Origin: Heliopora coerulea
Lineage: Eukaryota > Cnidaria > Anthozoa > Scleralcyonacea > Helioporidae
Direction of reading: 5' to 3'
Assembly (NCBI GenBank): GCA_030142905.1
Contig: JASJOG010000480.1
Span: forward strand, 62,001 to 126,000
Length of the DNA: 64,000 bases
Within the stretch, counting starts at the first letter, position 1. Each line of letters begins with the position of its first letter. The position numbers and the translations under genes were made by a program. Below, one piece after another: positions 23,421-33,254 of this stretch. Under the pieces are notes generated by a model, which searched no databases, had not been told where the DNA came from, and was given only the letters and a program-made list of their open reading frames with translations.

Positions 23421-25734
23421 CTGGTTTCTTGCTAATGCGATTTGTTAGGCAATGAATGTGACGCAAATTGTTAAAATAATTTTTAATAATTTTTACAAGT
23501 GTATTGCAGTAAAGTGTGGTGAGAAGGTTCTGGAAAAAGCCTAGGATAAAAATTTGTCACAGAAAAAAGGCGATCACAAAGTGTACATTGACCTTTCTGC
23601 AATCCTACATTACAATACAGAGGAACCTCGAGAATTTGTGTTAAATTCAAAAGTTGGACAAAAGCAGCCTGTCTGGAAACTTTGAAACTGTTTACAAGTA
23701 ACTAAAACTAGGTGACATGATCAAAAACATTTCAAAACATTTTAAAAAATTGCAGTGATTGAGAAAATTGAATAAGTCAATTCTGGGTAAAGATTAAGAT
23801 TGCATTGGTAAGATCTCAGTGAAATGTTTTGGAGTAAGCTGAAATCTTGAATTTGGACAAAAAGACATGAGAGATTTCGATCCAGCACACGTTTAGTAAC
23901 ATTTTTAATCTTTTGGAGTGAATGGTCAGTTAATCATTCCAAAGCTGTAAGGAACTGAATTTGGAAAATTCTCACACGGAATAGTGTGTATAAGAGTGTA
24001 TCAATTGGCCATAAAGAACCATGAAAGTCAAGGTTTATTTTCTGTTTCCTGTTATGAAAGCGTTTTTGTTGACGAATTTTGAGAATAAACAAAAAGACAC
24101 ATGTCAATTTTTTTTACAGTATTATCGCTCTTAGGAACGTGCCTTTTACGTTTTAATCAGGAAGTTTATAGTTCTTATTCTTGCTTGAAAGTTTCGATGG
24201 GTGGTTATTCCAAATGAAACCATATTATCTTCTAGTTCGTCATAAATTGCAGGATTGTGGATGCATGTGAATGACTTTGTGGGATGATATTTTGGTGATG
24301 GACGGTTTTTCCAAACCTTATGGCGACTCTTACTTTCAATTTTCTTGTGAAGGAAGTTGGTGTTGGAAGCTTAACATGACTAGCTGTGATCTTCAAAAGT
24401 TTTCGGATGAACAACATATTAGTGCTCATTGAATGTTCGAAACGGTGAAGTACTCTCGTTGAATGCTTTAGAGATGATTTTGACAAGTATGGTGTCTTGT
24501 CTATTCACTATGTCTGATGAAATTGGTGTATTAGCTTTTGAATTCAGGTGGTGGAATAATTGAGTTACGTCAAATCCTGGTGGGTGGTGGATGTGTGTTC
24601 TTCCTATATTGTGGGAGGAAACTTCAATCAACATTTTGGTGTGGATTTGTTGTGACACATCATTGTATTGGTTGGTCAAAAATTTCTTTCTGTGGTTGGA
24701 TGACTTGAAGATGATTGTGTGAAAATTGAATCTTTACGTTCTGTCGAATCTTTACGTTCGGGTGAATCTTTTCTTTTGATCAATTTCACAAAAGTTGTTA
24801 TTTGTTAGGAAATAAAATAAATTGACATTATAAGAAGAACTTTAGATAAATTTGTTTTCAATTCCAATAATGAAATTTTCCCTTGAATGTGAAAAGAATC
24901 TTCACATCTGCTACCTCGTCAAAATACAAGTCTCATTCTTCGGACCAAGATGGCAAACGGCGAATCCTACCAGATATCACAAAGTACAACGCCTTCATAC
25001 ACATTCCCGTCGGTTAATCTTCTCTTTATCGGGGAAAAATATTCAATTCCAGTTATGAAACTTTGTCAAAAACTGAATGTTCCTTCATTTGGAAATGTTG
25101 TTCGTTTGGAAAAGAACTTGGAGGTGTGGTTTTGTGTTCCAAGTGGTTGGGCTGTCTTTATCAAAATTGTTGAAGATGGATTTCGTCGATTGCTGTTGCT
25201 TTTCATTGTTTTTTTTTGTTCGGAACAGAACTTGGAAGTATATATTTCTTGGATGTGGAAAATACACTTGTTGAGAGACAGATTTACAAGTTGAATTTCT
25301 TTGAAGATTCGGACGCTTTGACAGTTTTCCAGAGTTGAAGAATGCATTAAAAGTTTTTCACACAAAAATGACGACCAAAGTCATTTCCACGGGGATAGTA
25401 TTTGAAACGAGGATGGGAAATGTCTTTGGGATGAGAAAGCAATTGCTGATGAAGCTTAATTTGAATGAATGTGGTCTTGAAATGTTCTAGGATGATTCTG
25501 ACATCAATCTTTTGGTGATTTGAAGAAAGCCAAGGAAAAAACAGATTGGAAGCTGGCATTCCAGATATATTTCGATGGATCGACCAAACTGGCGTGACTG
25601 TTTATGAAGTGGGTGATGAGACTGGAGTTGGATTGGTTCACGATCTTGGATCTTATAGGGTCACAGTTCTGGATTGATTCACGATTGAATTCGTATAACA
25701 CGAGATGAAAAAAAAATGCGTGTTGTAAAGAATG

Positions 25735-25895
25735 TTGAACAAGTGAAGAATTTACTTGAGTGTTCCAATTGGTTTGATGCTCTTTATCAAAATTGGAAAA
25801 TTGGAAAATTGGTGAACAAGTGAAGAATTTACTTGAGTGTTCCAATTGGTTTGGTGCTGTTTATCAAAATTGGAAAATTGGAAAATTGGTAAAAG
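25735..25895 (+). repeat. Two tandem copies of a ~78-base unit
   Basis: The unit starts with GAACAAGTGAAGAATTTACT and ends in AAAATTGGAAAATTGG. The second copy starts near 25813. A diverged third relative is at about 25130-25180. Confidence 0.75.
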
Positions 25896-26139
25896 AGGAT
25901 TTTTGAGAGAGATTCTGACCCAACTCTTGAATGGGAAGAATGGCATGGGAAGAATGGCACATCTTACATGCTATACATTTTGTTGCCGGCATTGTGTCGA
26001 AAGCGGTATTGATTTTGTTTGGAAATGGAAAACCCATTTGAATGGATGACCCAATTGAAATATCGAAGATTTTTCACAACTTTGTTCAAAGGAAATAAGA
26101 AAGAAGTTTGAAAAAATTTATGGTAATTGTTGAATCGAA

Positions 26140-26312
26140 AAAACAAAGCCTCCTAGTGACAAAACTTCAACCAAAACAAACCCTCCTAGTGACAAAACTT
26201 CAACCAAAACAAACCCTCCTAGTGACAAAACTTCAACCAAAACTAAGCCTCTTGGTGACAAAACTTCAACCAAAACAAAATTTCAACCAAAATAAAACTT
26301 CAACCAAAACAA
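26140..26312 (+). repeat. ~33-base tandem repeats
   Basis: Four copies of a CTCCTAGTGACAAAACTTCA-type unit (with CCAAAACAAAC between units) plus truncated copies. The short frame through it is a by-product. Confidence 0.8.
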
Positions 26313-26544
26313 ATCTATGACAAAATTTCAAAAACCTGACTCACCATCTACCACTTTGATTTGGAAAGTATAGTGTATGTTTGGACAGAAACAAAACATT
26401 TAAGGTTTTGTGTGGTTTTCTGAATTTGTGGAATGGAAAATTACAGTCTTAATTCGGAAGAATGTGATTGATCCATGGATGTCAATATGGCAAGAATAAT
26501 ATGAAGGACGAATGCAAATCAGTCGAGAAAAAATCCAAAATCGT

Positions 26545-26855
26545 GACTGTCATGCTATTTTGTCATCTTTGGAAAGTCTCTTTCAATGGGATGGTTTGGA
26601 GTCAAGATTGGAGTTGAAAGTTCAGGAAGTCCAAATTCTGACTGTCATGTTATTTTGCCATCTTTGGAAAGTCTCTTTCAATGGGATGGTTTGGAGTCAA
26701 GATTGGAGTTGAAAGTTCAGGAAGTCCAAATTCTGACTGTCATGTTATTTTGCCATCTTTGGAAAGTCTCTTTCAATGGGATGGTTTGGAGTCAAGATTG
26801 GAGTTGAAAGTTCAGGAAGTCCAAATTCTGACTGTCATGTTATTTTGTCATCTTT
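26545..26855 (+). repeat. 95-base tandem repeat, about 3.3 copies
   Basis: The period is 95 (start of the GATGGTTTGGAGTCAAGATT segment at 26590, 26685 and 26780). Central copies are almost identical. Because 95 is not a multiple of 3, each copy shifts frame, giving spurious overlapping frames. Confidence 0.9.
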
Positions 26856-27099
26856 GTGGAGTCTTTTTCCATTCTTTCAATGTGATGGTGGGAAGGATCT
26901 TCTTGCTTTGGTTTGACGATGAAGGATCCAGGTTAAAAAGATCGATATGTTTGTTCTTTCACATCTTGTTGGATACTTGTTAATTGCCAAGATTGAATTT
27001 CTTTTATGCCTGTGAATTAGCATATGCAAAATAACTTTAATTGTTAATATATAATCAGCTTGTTTTGATGTTGATTATTCTCGTGTTACGAGGAATAAG

Positions 27100-27187
27100 G
27101 TAAGTAGGTTGGCACTGTGATTGTGGATGTGAATTGATGTCGTTTCGGTTATCTGCGACATATAAATATTTGTTTCATGTGTTGCAG
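27100..27187 (+). promoter_or_regulatory. Possible 5'-UTR intron before the first rightward ORF
   Basis: A strong donor (AATAAG|GTAAGT, GT at 27100) and an acceptor (GTGTTGCAG, ending at 27187) bound 88 bases. The acceptor abuts the ATG at 27188. A TATAAAT lies inside (27162-27168) and could instead be a promoter. Transcript data would decide. Confidence 0.45.
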
Positions 27188-27379
27188 ATGGCCGAATCGA
27201 ATCAATTTCACGAAGTTCAATTTACTTGGCATTCACCATACGGGATTGATTTTTCTCCGTCGGAAATTGAAGATATACAAGGACTGTGTGATGAGATGTT
27301 GAATGATGAAGGTTATTTTGATGAAAGTGATTGTTGGGTTTTGAATTTAATTATTTCTGGTGTTTTTAAAAAGGGGTGA
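27188..27379 (+). CDS. Small acidic Polinton protein, 63 aa
   Basis: First rightward ORF, starting MAESNQFHEV. It is acidic, with EIEDIQGLCDEMLNDEG in the middle, and ends in GVFKKG. The stop overlaps the next start (TGATG at 27377-27381). I do not recognise it. ATG 27188 is preferred because it directly follows an acceptor-like GCAG. Confidence 0.55.
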   Translation: MAESNQFHEVQFTWHSPYGIDFSPSEIEDIQGLCDEMLNDEGYFDESDCWVLNLIISGVFKKG

Positions 27380-27756
27380 TGGCTGTTCAAAAGAAAAGGA
27401 ACATCGAAAGAAGTTATTGGATTGCTATTATGAAAACCGAAGATTTTGATGAAGATTTCGCGATTTCATTGTTGGCTAATAAAAGATTGACACGTGAAAT
27501 TTTGATTTCGTTACAAAGTCATTCGAGTGTTTATAATCAAATGGTGCGTTATGCATCTTTCACGTTTTTTAAATCAGTTCCAAAGTCGTATTTTGGACCA
27601 GAATTTGACAAACATGAACTGATTCCTGTTTTGGAGGTGAAGAACTGGATAAAGAAAAGACAAACTGTTTATCATTCACTGATTGACGATTTGGGGGTTG
27701 AATACCAATTTCAAAATAAATGTAAACGTAAGGAAGTGCTTAACATGTGTAAATAA
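27379..27756 (+). CDS. Unknown Polinton protein, 125 aa
   Basis: Starts MAVQKKRNIERSYW; mixed charge, no signal peptide or membrane segment. Overlap with the stop of the preceding ORF suggests reinitiation or joint transcription. It ends before the convergent minus-strand gene at 27776. No family was recognised. Confidence 0.6.
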   Translation: MAVQKKRNIERSYWIAIMKTEDFDEDFAISLLANKRLTREILISLQSHSSVYNQMVRYASFTFFKSVPKSYFGPEFDKHELIPVLEVKNWIKKRQTVYHSLIDDLGVEYQFQNKCKRKEVLNMCK

Positions 27757-27775
27757 TTTTATTTGAAAAAAAATA

Positions 27776-28558
27776 TTAAACTGTTATATATTTTACATCG
27801 ATGTCGTATTGAAAGTAAGGTTTATACGTTGTCATTGCCTGTCTTCCATTTTCAAGTATATATGTCGCGTTGATTGCTTTGAACCAATCAAAATTTGGAA
27901 GCAATATGATATCATGATATGGAAGGAGTTTCATATTCAAATTGTTTATTTCGAATGGGTGTTCTGAATGATGAAATGTATTTTCTGGGAACAAATGAGG
28001 TTGTCCTTTGAATTGGTACAAGTGATAAATTTTAAATATACCTCCCGTGGCAAAGTTAAATCCAACATAACCACCAGGATTTGTGCTATATGCATCGGTT
28101 TTTGTTTCATAATCTGTGGATGATGTTGGAGATGTGATTGATTTTTCCAAATAAGTTGTTGGTTTTGATGATTCCGAATCGACATGTGATATGCAAGTCA
28201 CTTTGAGATCTGTTACAATTCTTGTTTCAGCGATGTTCATGTACCCGTTATAACCAAGAAAGCAATCATTTTTTGGTTTTAAACCATGATGATATAGATT
28301 ACTAGTGGAGCCATTATCATAATGTAATATTGAAGGAGCTGCAAAATATGATTTGACTTTTGTTGCTTGAACTGTTCCATCAGTGTAAATATGATTTGAT
28401 GAATGAGATATTGATCTATTGCATCCCAATCTGATCGTTTTTGTTTCCTGACTGTTGGAAAACCAAGGAAGCAAAATACCGAATGGAGTGTAATAATTTA
28501 TCTGAGGAGTGTAATAATATCTCTGAATTTGTGCGATAAAATGTTTTTTTTCTGGCAT
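27776..28558 (-). CDS. Paralogue A of a tandem minus-strand pair, 260 aa
   Basis: Shares with the next gene (28603-29364) the blocks LGCNR, YTDGT, KCFLG/DCFLG, TRIxTDLKV, YLEKSITSPTSS, NPGGYVGFNF, HLFPE, HHSE and NFDWFKAINATYIL. Length and beta-rich composition are uniform, with no signal peptide. The two face the opposite way from the neighbouring rightward genes and lie head-to-head with 29566. The function is unknown; a virion-surface or jelly-roll role is a guess. Confidence 0.75.
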   Translation of the reverse strand: MPEKKHFIAQIQRYYYTPQINYYTPFGILLPWFSNSQETKTIRLGCNRSISHSSNHIYTDGTVQATKVKSYFAAPSILHYDNGSTSNLYHHGLKPKNDCFLGYNGYMNIAETRIVTDLKVTCISHVDSESSKPTTYLEKSITSPTSSTDYETKTDAYSTNPGGYVGFNFATGGIFKIYHLYQFKGQPHLFPENTFHHSEHPFEINNLNMKLLPYHDIILLPNFDWFKAINATYILENGRQAMTTYKPYFQYDIDVKYITV

Positions 28559-28602
28559 GATTTGAATTTTGGATTGTCTTCTGAAATTTTGATCGATTGA
28601 TA

Positions 28603-29364
28603 TTATATTTCCAAGTAACTTGCGATGATGTTGTATTCGTAGAATGGTTTCGATACACTCATTGCTTGTTTTCCATTGGCCAATATATATGTTGCGTTTA
28701 TGGCTTTGAACCAGTCGAAATTTGGTACCAATATTAAGTCGTGATTGATGGGGAGTTTGAATTGCAAATTATCTGTTTCAAATGTTTTTTCTGAATGATG
28801 GTATGTTTCTTCTGGAAACAAATGAAGTTTTCCTTTAAAATCTTTCAATTGATGTACTTCGCTTAAGTTGGCCGTTAAGAAGTTGAATCCAACAAATCCA
28901 CCAGGATTAGAACGATATGCGTCGACGGTTGTTTGATAATCTTTTGATGATGTTGGAGATGTTATTGATTTTTCCAAATAAATTATAGGCTTTAATAATT
29001 CTGAATTGATATGCGATTTGCATTCCACTTTTAAATCAGTTATAATTCTTGTTGTGGTCAAATCCATTAGATCATTCGTGCCAAGAAAACATTTGTTTTT
29101 GGTTTTCATTGCGTCAAAATTCAAAGATGAAATTCCTGTGGTGTTGTAAACGGTTTTTGAAGGTCTGACAAGAATGGCTTTGACTTTGGCTGTTTGAATT
29201 GTCCCATCAGTATAAGAGTGTTCTGATGAATTTTCTTTTAGTCTATTGCATCCCAATTTGATGCTGGTTAATTGAGGAGTGTCAGCTTGACGATTGGTAT
29301 TTGTTGTTGCGTCGAAATATGGAATCCATATTTTCGCGGTGAAATGTTTTTTGATTTTGTACAT
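28603..29364 (-). CDS. Paralogue B of the tandem minus-strand pair, 253 aa
   Basis: The start MYKIKKHF at 29364 is chosen because the homology with paralogue A (MPEKKHF) begins there; the frame is open ~315 bases further upstream but that part overlaps the divergent gene and lacks a counterpart. Conserved blocks are those listed for paralogue A. The pair is clearly a gene duplication, old enough that only about half of the residues are shared. Confidence 0.75.
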   Translation of the reverse strand: MYKIKKHFTAKIWIPYFDATTNTNRQADTPQLTSIKLGCNRLKENSSEHSYTDGTIQTAKVKAILVRPSKTVYNTTGISSLNFDAMKTKNKCFLGTNDLMDLTTTRIITDLKVECKSHINSELLKPIIYLEKSITSPTSSKDYQTTVDAYRSNPGGFVGFNFLTANLSEVHQLKDFKGKLHLFPEETYHHSEKTFETDNLQFKLPINHDLILVPNFDWFKAINATYILANGKQAMSVSKPFYEYNIIASYLEI

Positions 29365-29565
29365 GTTTCTCGAGAATATGATATTGAACTTTGAAGTAAT
29401 ATGCATATAATGAGTTCTGATATCATAACTAATTATGCAATGTTTGTTTTCGGCTCGCTTGTTGCTATGTTGTGACGAGAAATCGGTCATTCTGTTGTTT
29501 GAACACGTTGTGGTTGTTAATAAAAGCGAGTTTCGTTGTGATTCTTTTGAAAAGGTGAGTTGAAA

Positions 29566-29889
29566 ATGGATGATCGTTGTTTTTATTTGCGTGTTTCGAA
29601 ATTGTTGTCGAAAGCACTCTTGAGAAATTCTTTTATCGATGAATTTCGAATGGAATTTATTGGAGATTCTGTTTATCAAATTGAAGTGTTTGCGTGTTCT
29701 TCTAGCTTGTTTGATATCGAAGATTCAGCCGTCTTGTATTTCGAGTGTGAAAATATAGTCGGTTGCGATTTGTTGAAACAGTTTATTAGAACAGTTTTGA
29801 TGAACGATGATTCTTTCATGATTTGTCCCTTGTCGAATTACTGTTGCGACGGCGTTTCTGACAGTGGTATTTGTGTTTGGCATGTATGA
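29566..29889 (+). CDS. Unknown Polinton protein, 107 aa
   Basis: Starts MDDRCFYLRVSKLL; Cys-rich C-terminal part (CPLSNYCCDG). A donor-like AAAG|GTGAGT sits 12 bases before the ATG. It overlaps the next ORF by 8 bases (29882-29889). The region 29365-29565 between it and paralogue B probably holds a divergent promoter. Confidence 0.55.
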   Translation: MDDRCFYLRVSKLLSKALLRNSFIDEFRMEFIGDSVYQIEVFACSSSLFDIEDSAVLYFECENIVGCDLLKQFIRTVLMNDDSFMICPLSNYCCDGVSDSGICVWHV

Positions 29890-30250
29890 AATCAATCACT
29901 GCAAGAATATTGCTATTCTTGATGAATGGTGTGAAGAAAAAACAAGATTGGAATTGATAGATATTCATCAAGTGTTATATAATGATGGAAAGGATATTAA
30001 AGAAAGTATTCGTGGTGAAAAATGCGTGTGGTTTTTGTTGACATTTACGGATTCGAAAGTGGATTGTTCTTTGGAATTGAAAATTGATTTGAATATGGAA
30101 ATGAATTGTGACAATATTATGGGCGTTGAATATGTGGTTGACTATTTGAAAATGCTAATTTATGTTGATAAAAGAGAATGGAAGGATTTTTTCCAATGTG
30201 GAATTTTCAAAGAAAAAGACGCTTTCTTTCTCGAGTGTTATAAATGTTGA
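29882..30250 (+). CDS. Unknown Polinton protein, 122 aa
   Basis: Starts MYEINHCKNIAILDEWC. Similar size and acidic, Cys-containing character as the preceding ORF (ending FFLECYKC). No domain recognised. Its stop is 8 bases before the ATG of the next ORF. Confidence 0.55.
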   Translation: MYEINHCKNIAILDEWCEEKTRLELIDIHQVLYNDGKDIKESIRGEKCVWFLLTFTDSKVDCSLELKIDLNMEMNCDNIMGVEYVVDYLKMLIYVDKREWKDFFQCGIFKEKDAFFLECYKC

Positions 30251-30257
30251 TATCGAA

Positions 30258-31469
30258 ATGTGGACAAGGAGAGAGTATTTGATGTACGATGCATTGTCAC
30301 AAATGCTTGTTTATATGGGGAATGATCCTAGAGTTTTTGGTCTTTATTTCACTTGCAAAACATTTTATGAATTATTTGTGAGAGTGGCGAATCCAGTTTA
30401 TGGTGGATTTGATAAATTCAGAAATTATGGATGTGATTGGATTATTCCTTTGAAAGACGTTGAACGCAAGAAACATTTGCAAACATTTTATCGGGAGAAT
30501 TTTAAAGGATATTTGGTTTGTGATTTTGAACCTCTTTATGCATGTATGTTTGTTTATCCTGATTTGGGATATTTTCAAATTCCAGTGAATATTGTGAAGT
30601 TTTGTTATATTTTGAAATTTAATGGGTTGAAAAATCTCGATGATATTTCATTGTATGTTTTGAAAAAAAAATCATCGCTTTTGGGTAAATCAAATATAGT
30701 TTCTTTGAATGATTTTAATGTTATCACGAATGCTGACCCCATTGAAACGAGAATGAATACGGTTGTTGATGAAAATTATGTTGTTCATGATGATTCGTTT
30801 GTCGTTGGTATTAAAATTTCGACGTTTGGAGTGGTTTTGACTTCACAATTTTGCATGGGAAAATTTCATTTTTTTGGAGTCACATGTTATTCTTCTTTTA
30901 AATTGTGGTTGTCTCAAATAAGACAAGCCAACATATCATTTTTGAAGTGCTGTTTTAGTTATTATCCTTTTTTGAGAAAAATATTGGCGATGTATCAATG
31001 TAGACGTTGTGTTGGTATTTTGAGAAGATTTGTTGAATATTTTTGTCGAAATGAAAGGAAAACTTATTTTATGACAAATTTTGAAGCATTTGGTACCAAA
31101 ATGTTTTATAATTCAAAAAGGAGACCTAAATTTGTTAATATGAATCTTTCTTTTACTTCAAAATATGGATATGCAGATGTATCAAAACTTCCCAAACCTT
31201 TTGATCATTTACATAACGCTGAATTGATTCATGATTGTTATTATGATGTAACAAATTCAAATAAGAAGGTGTTGTTCATTGAAGATATGAATTTCATACG
31301 AGTTGATGAATATGGATGTATGAAATTAGCAAGTCCTGCTTTGTTGACTGAAAATTGTGATTTTGATATCGACCCTCGATTGCATGGTATAAATTTGATT
31401 TGTGAAGGTAGGGATCATTTTTATGCCGATTCAGTGAAGAGAACATTTGCTTATTTTGCAATATTCTAA
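30258..31469 (+). CDS. Unknown Polinton protein with an F-box-like N terminus, 403 aa
   Basis: Starts MWTRREYLMYD. Residues about 5-42 have an F-box-like pattern (leucine-rich helix, DPR, then FTCKTFYELF). The rest is rich in Phe, Tyr, Cys and Asn with no known fold. If the F-box is real the protein could recruit a host SCF ubiquitin ligase; the match is weak. Its TAA overlaps the next ATG (TAATG). Confidence 0.6.
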   Translation: MWTRREYLMYDALSQMLVYMGNDPRVFGLYFTCKTFYELFVRVANPVYGGFDKFRNYGCDWIIPLKDVERKKHLQTFYRENFKGYLVCDFEPLYACMFVYPDLGYFQIPVNIVKFCYILKFNGLKNLDDISLYVLKKKSSLLGKSNIVSLNDFNVITNADPIETRMNTVVDENYVVHDDSFVVGIKISTFGVVLTSQFCMGKFHFFGVTCYSSFKLWLSQIRQANISFLKCCFSYYPFLRKILAMYQCRRCVGILRRFVEYFCRNERKTYFMTNFEAFGTKMFYNSKRRPKFVNMNLSFTSKYGYADVSKLPKPFDHLHNAELIHDCYYDVTNSNKKVLFIEDMNFIRVDEYGCMKLASPALLTENCDFDIDPRLHGINLICEGRDHFYADSVKRTFAYFAIF

Positions 31470-32350
31470 TGGAATTATATCACAAAGTGAACGGGTTTGG
31501 AATCACCAATATAGCTCATTATGATGATTTGTCTGTGAAACAAGTCTGTTATGATCTAAATAGTAAAGAGGTTCAAATTTACAAAGCTTGTCCTGATGTT
31601 GAAGGAGGATTCAGATTTTTTCGCTTGTCGAAATTCTGCTTTGAATTCAAAGATCTTGATGCAGTCATCAACAATATGTCTTCATTGAAAGACAGTGATG
31701 AAGGGTTAATTGAATTGTCTGTGAAAGCCACCAAACGTCTGGTGTTTGCTTTCAACGAGCAGTATGGCAATTGGGAATTGGGATTTCAGAAGAAGAAAGC
31801 CATTCAGAAAAGGAAAGCAGTCGTTGTGGATTTGTCAAATGATGATATCGAGCAACCATGTTCATCTGGAGCTGGAGATTTGCGAGTGCACTTGCTGAAA
31901 CCAGATTATGACCCAATGTCAAATTACGAATGCATAAAATTCAAAAAACATGAAAATTTTGATTTTATGATCGATCGACTGATGGAATTCAGAAGAGAAA
32001 TTTTGAATGAGTTTCCAAATATGAGAAACGAATTCCATCAAGCGATTAAGAGTGATTTTGATCAAAGATTTTTCAAAAATAATATTGATCTTTTCAAATA
32101 TTTGACATATCAAGTGGGATTAAGTCAAGAGTCCCGATCTGTCTCAAGAATCGCTTTGTTGAGACAATATTGCAATGATTTAAAAGCCGTTTCATCAAAT
32201 TTCGATTTGAATCTGTTCATCAAAAATGAGAAAAAAGCTTATGAATATTGTAGGATCTTGAAGGAAACTCGAAATCAAGCTCGTGAAGAAAGAGTCACAA
32301 GATCTCAACCTCCATCAAAGAAGAAATATGACAAAGAAGATAACGAATGA
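31469..32350 (+). CDS. Unknown Polinton protein, 293 aa
   Basis: Starts MELYHKVNGFGITNI. There is a basic central patch (QKKKAIQKRKAVVVDLSND, about residues 108-126) followed by an acidic, Ser-rich turn, then a helical C-terminal half and a charged tail. VVVDLSNDD could be a SUMO-interacting motif. It overlaps the integrase start by 23 bases. Confidence 0.65.
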   Translation: MELYHKVNGFGITNIAHYDDLSVKQVCYDLNSKEVQIYKACPDVEGGFRFFRLSKFCFEFKDLDAVINNMSSLKDSDEGLIELSVKATKRLVFAFNEQYGNWELGFQKKKAIQKRKAVVVDLSNDDIEQPCSSGAGDLRVHLLKPDYDPMSNYECIKFKKHENFDFMIDRLMEFRREILNEFPNMRNEFHQAIKSDFDQRFFKNNIDLFKYLTYQVGLSQESRSVSRIALLRQYCNDLKAVSSNFDLNLFIKNEKKAYEYCRILKETRNQAREERVTRSQPPSKKKYDKEDNE

Positions 32351-33225
32351 CTTTATCCAAGAACTTGCAAAGAGCTTGAAAGCAAAACAAAAACATGTGT
32401 TAGATCGTGAACAGTTATTTAGTCATAGTAAAAAGACTTATAAAAGGTTAAGAGTTGAAACAAATTACCCTAATGAACAATGGCAGATTGATTTGATGGA
32501 CATGTCTTCTTTAAGTAGATATAATTCAGGTTTTCGTTATATTTTGATTGTAATAGATGTTTACAGTAGATACGTGTGGGCTAGAAAATTGAAAAGTAAA
32601 AATGCAATGGATGTGTTGAAAAAATTTGAAAGTGTGATTGATGATGAAAATGTTTTGCCACAGACCATTCATAGTGACAAAGGAGGAGAATTTTCTGCAA
32701 TTAAAAAAAAAGTCTTTGAATGGCGCATTTGGCAAGATTGTCAAATATCGATCGAGTGAAAATTATGAAATGAAAAGCGTGATTGTTGAAAGATTTATTA
32801 GAACTTTGAGAATGATGATTTCGAATGTCCTATATGGATTGTATGGAAAAACTGAAGCAAGATACACCAATATTTTGGACAAAATTGTTGAAAAATACAA
32901 TGATAGTGCTCATGTGAGTTTGAACAAAAATAGTCCTAGAGATGTTTATCGTGAAAAAATTAAAATTCCACGTGTTTTTAAATATAAAAAGTATTTTGAA
33001 TTTCGACCTTTTTATAGGAAAGGGATGATTTTGAAAGAAGGTCAAAAAGTAAGGGTATCGCAATTGAAGTCACGTTTTGAGAAAGAAAGCACTTTTAAAT
33101 GGAGTAAGGAGATTTTTAAAATAGATACAGTTAGATTGACAGATCCCATTACATATATTATAAGTGATATGAATAATGATGTTTTGTCTGGTGTGTTTTA
33201 TAGGGAAGAATTGTTAAAAATTTGA
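32328..33225 (+). pseudogene. Polinton integrase (rve/DDE), broken by one frameshift
   Basis: Retroviral-type integrase that would insert the element and make the target duplication. The first frame (32328-32759) gives the N-terminal region and catalytic core with WQIDLMDM (first Asp) and IHSDKGGEF (second Asp). The catalytic Glu (VIVERF) and the C-terminal DNA-binding region are in the next frame to 33225. The switch falls at an A9 run (32703-32711), consistent with one extra A or with slippage. Total size is normal for the family (about 295 residues). Confidence 0.93.
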
Positions 33226-33254
33226 AACTTTAGTGTCTTACAACTAAAAAAGGT

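Larger units (their letters stand above)
23421..27099. other. Non-coding left interior of the Polinton
   Basis: About 3.7 kb without a supportable gene. Short open frames on both strands lack domains. The plus strand is G/T-rich with repeated AAAATTGGAAAATTGG and TTGGTG tracts. Three tandem-repeat zones lie inside and are listed separately. It may be decayed coding sequence or a regulatory/packaging region. Confidence 0.55.

Noticed and set aside
29365..29679. N-terminal extension of paralogue B
   Set aside because: Absent from paralogue A and overlapping the divergent gene; internal start fits the homology.
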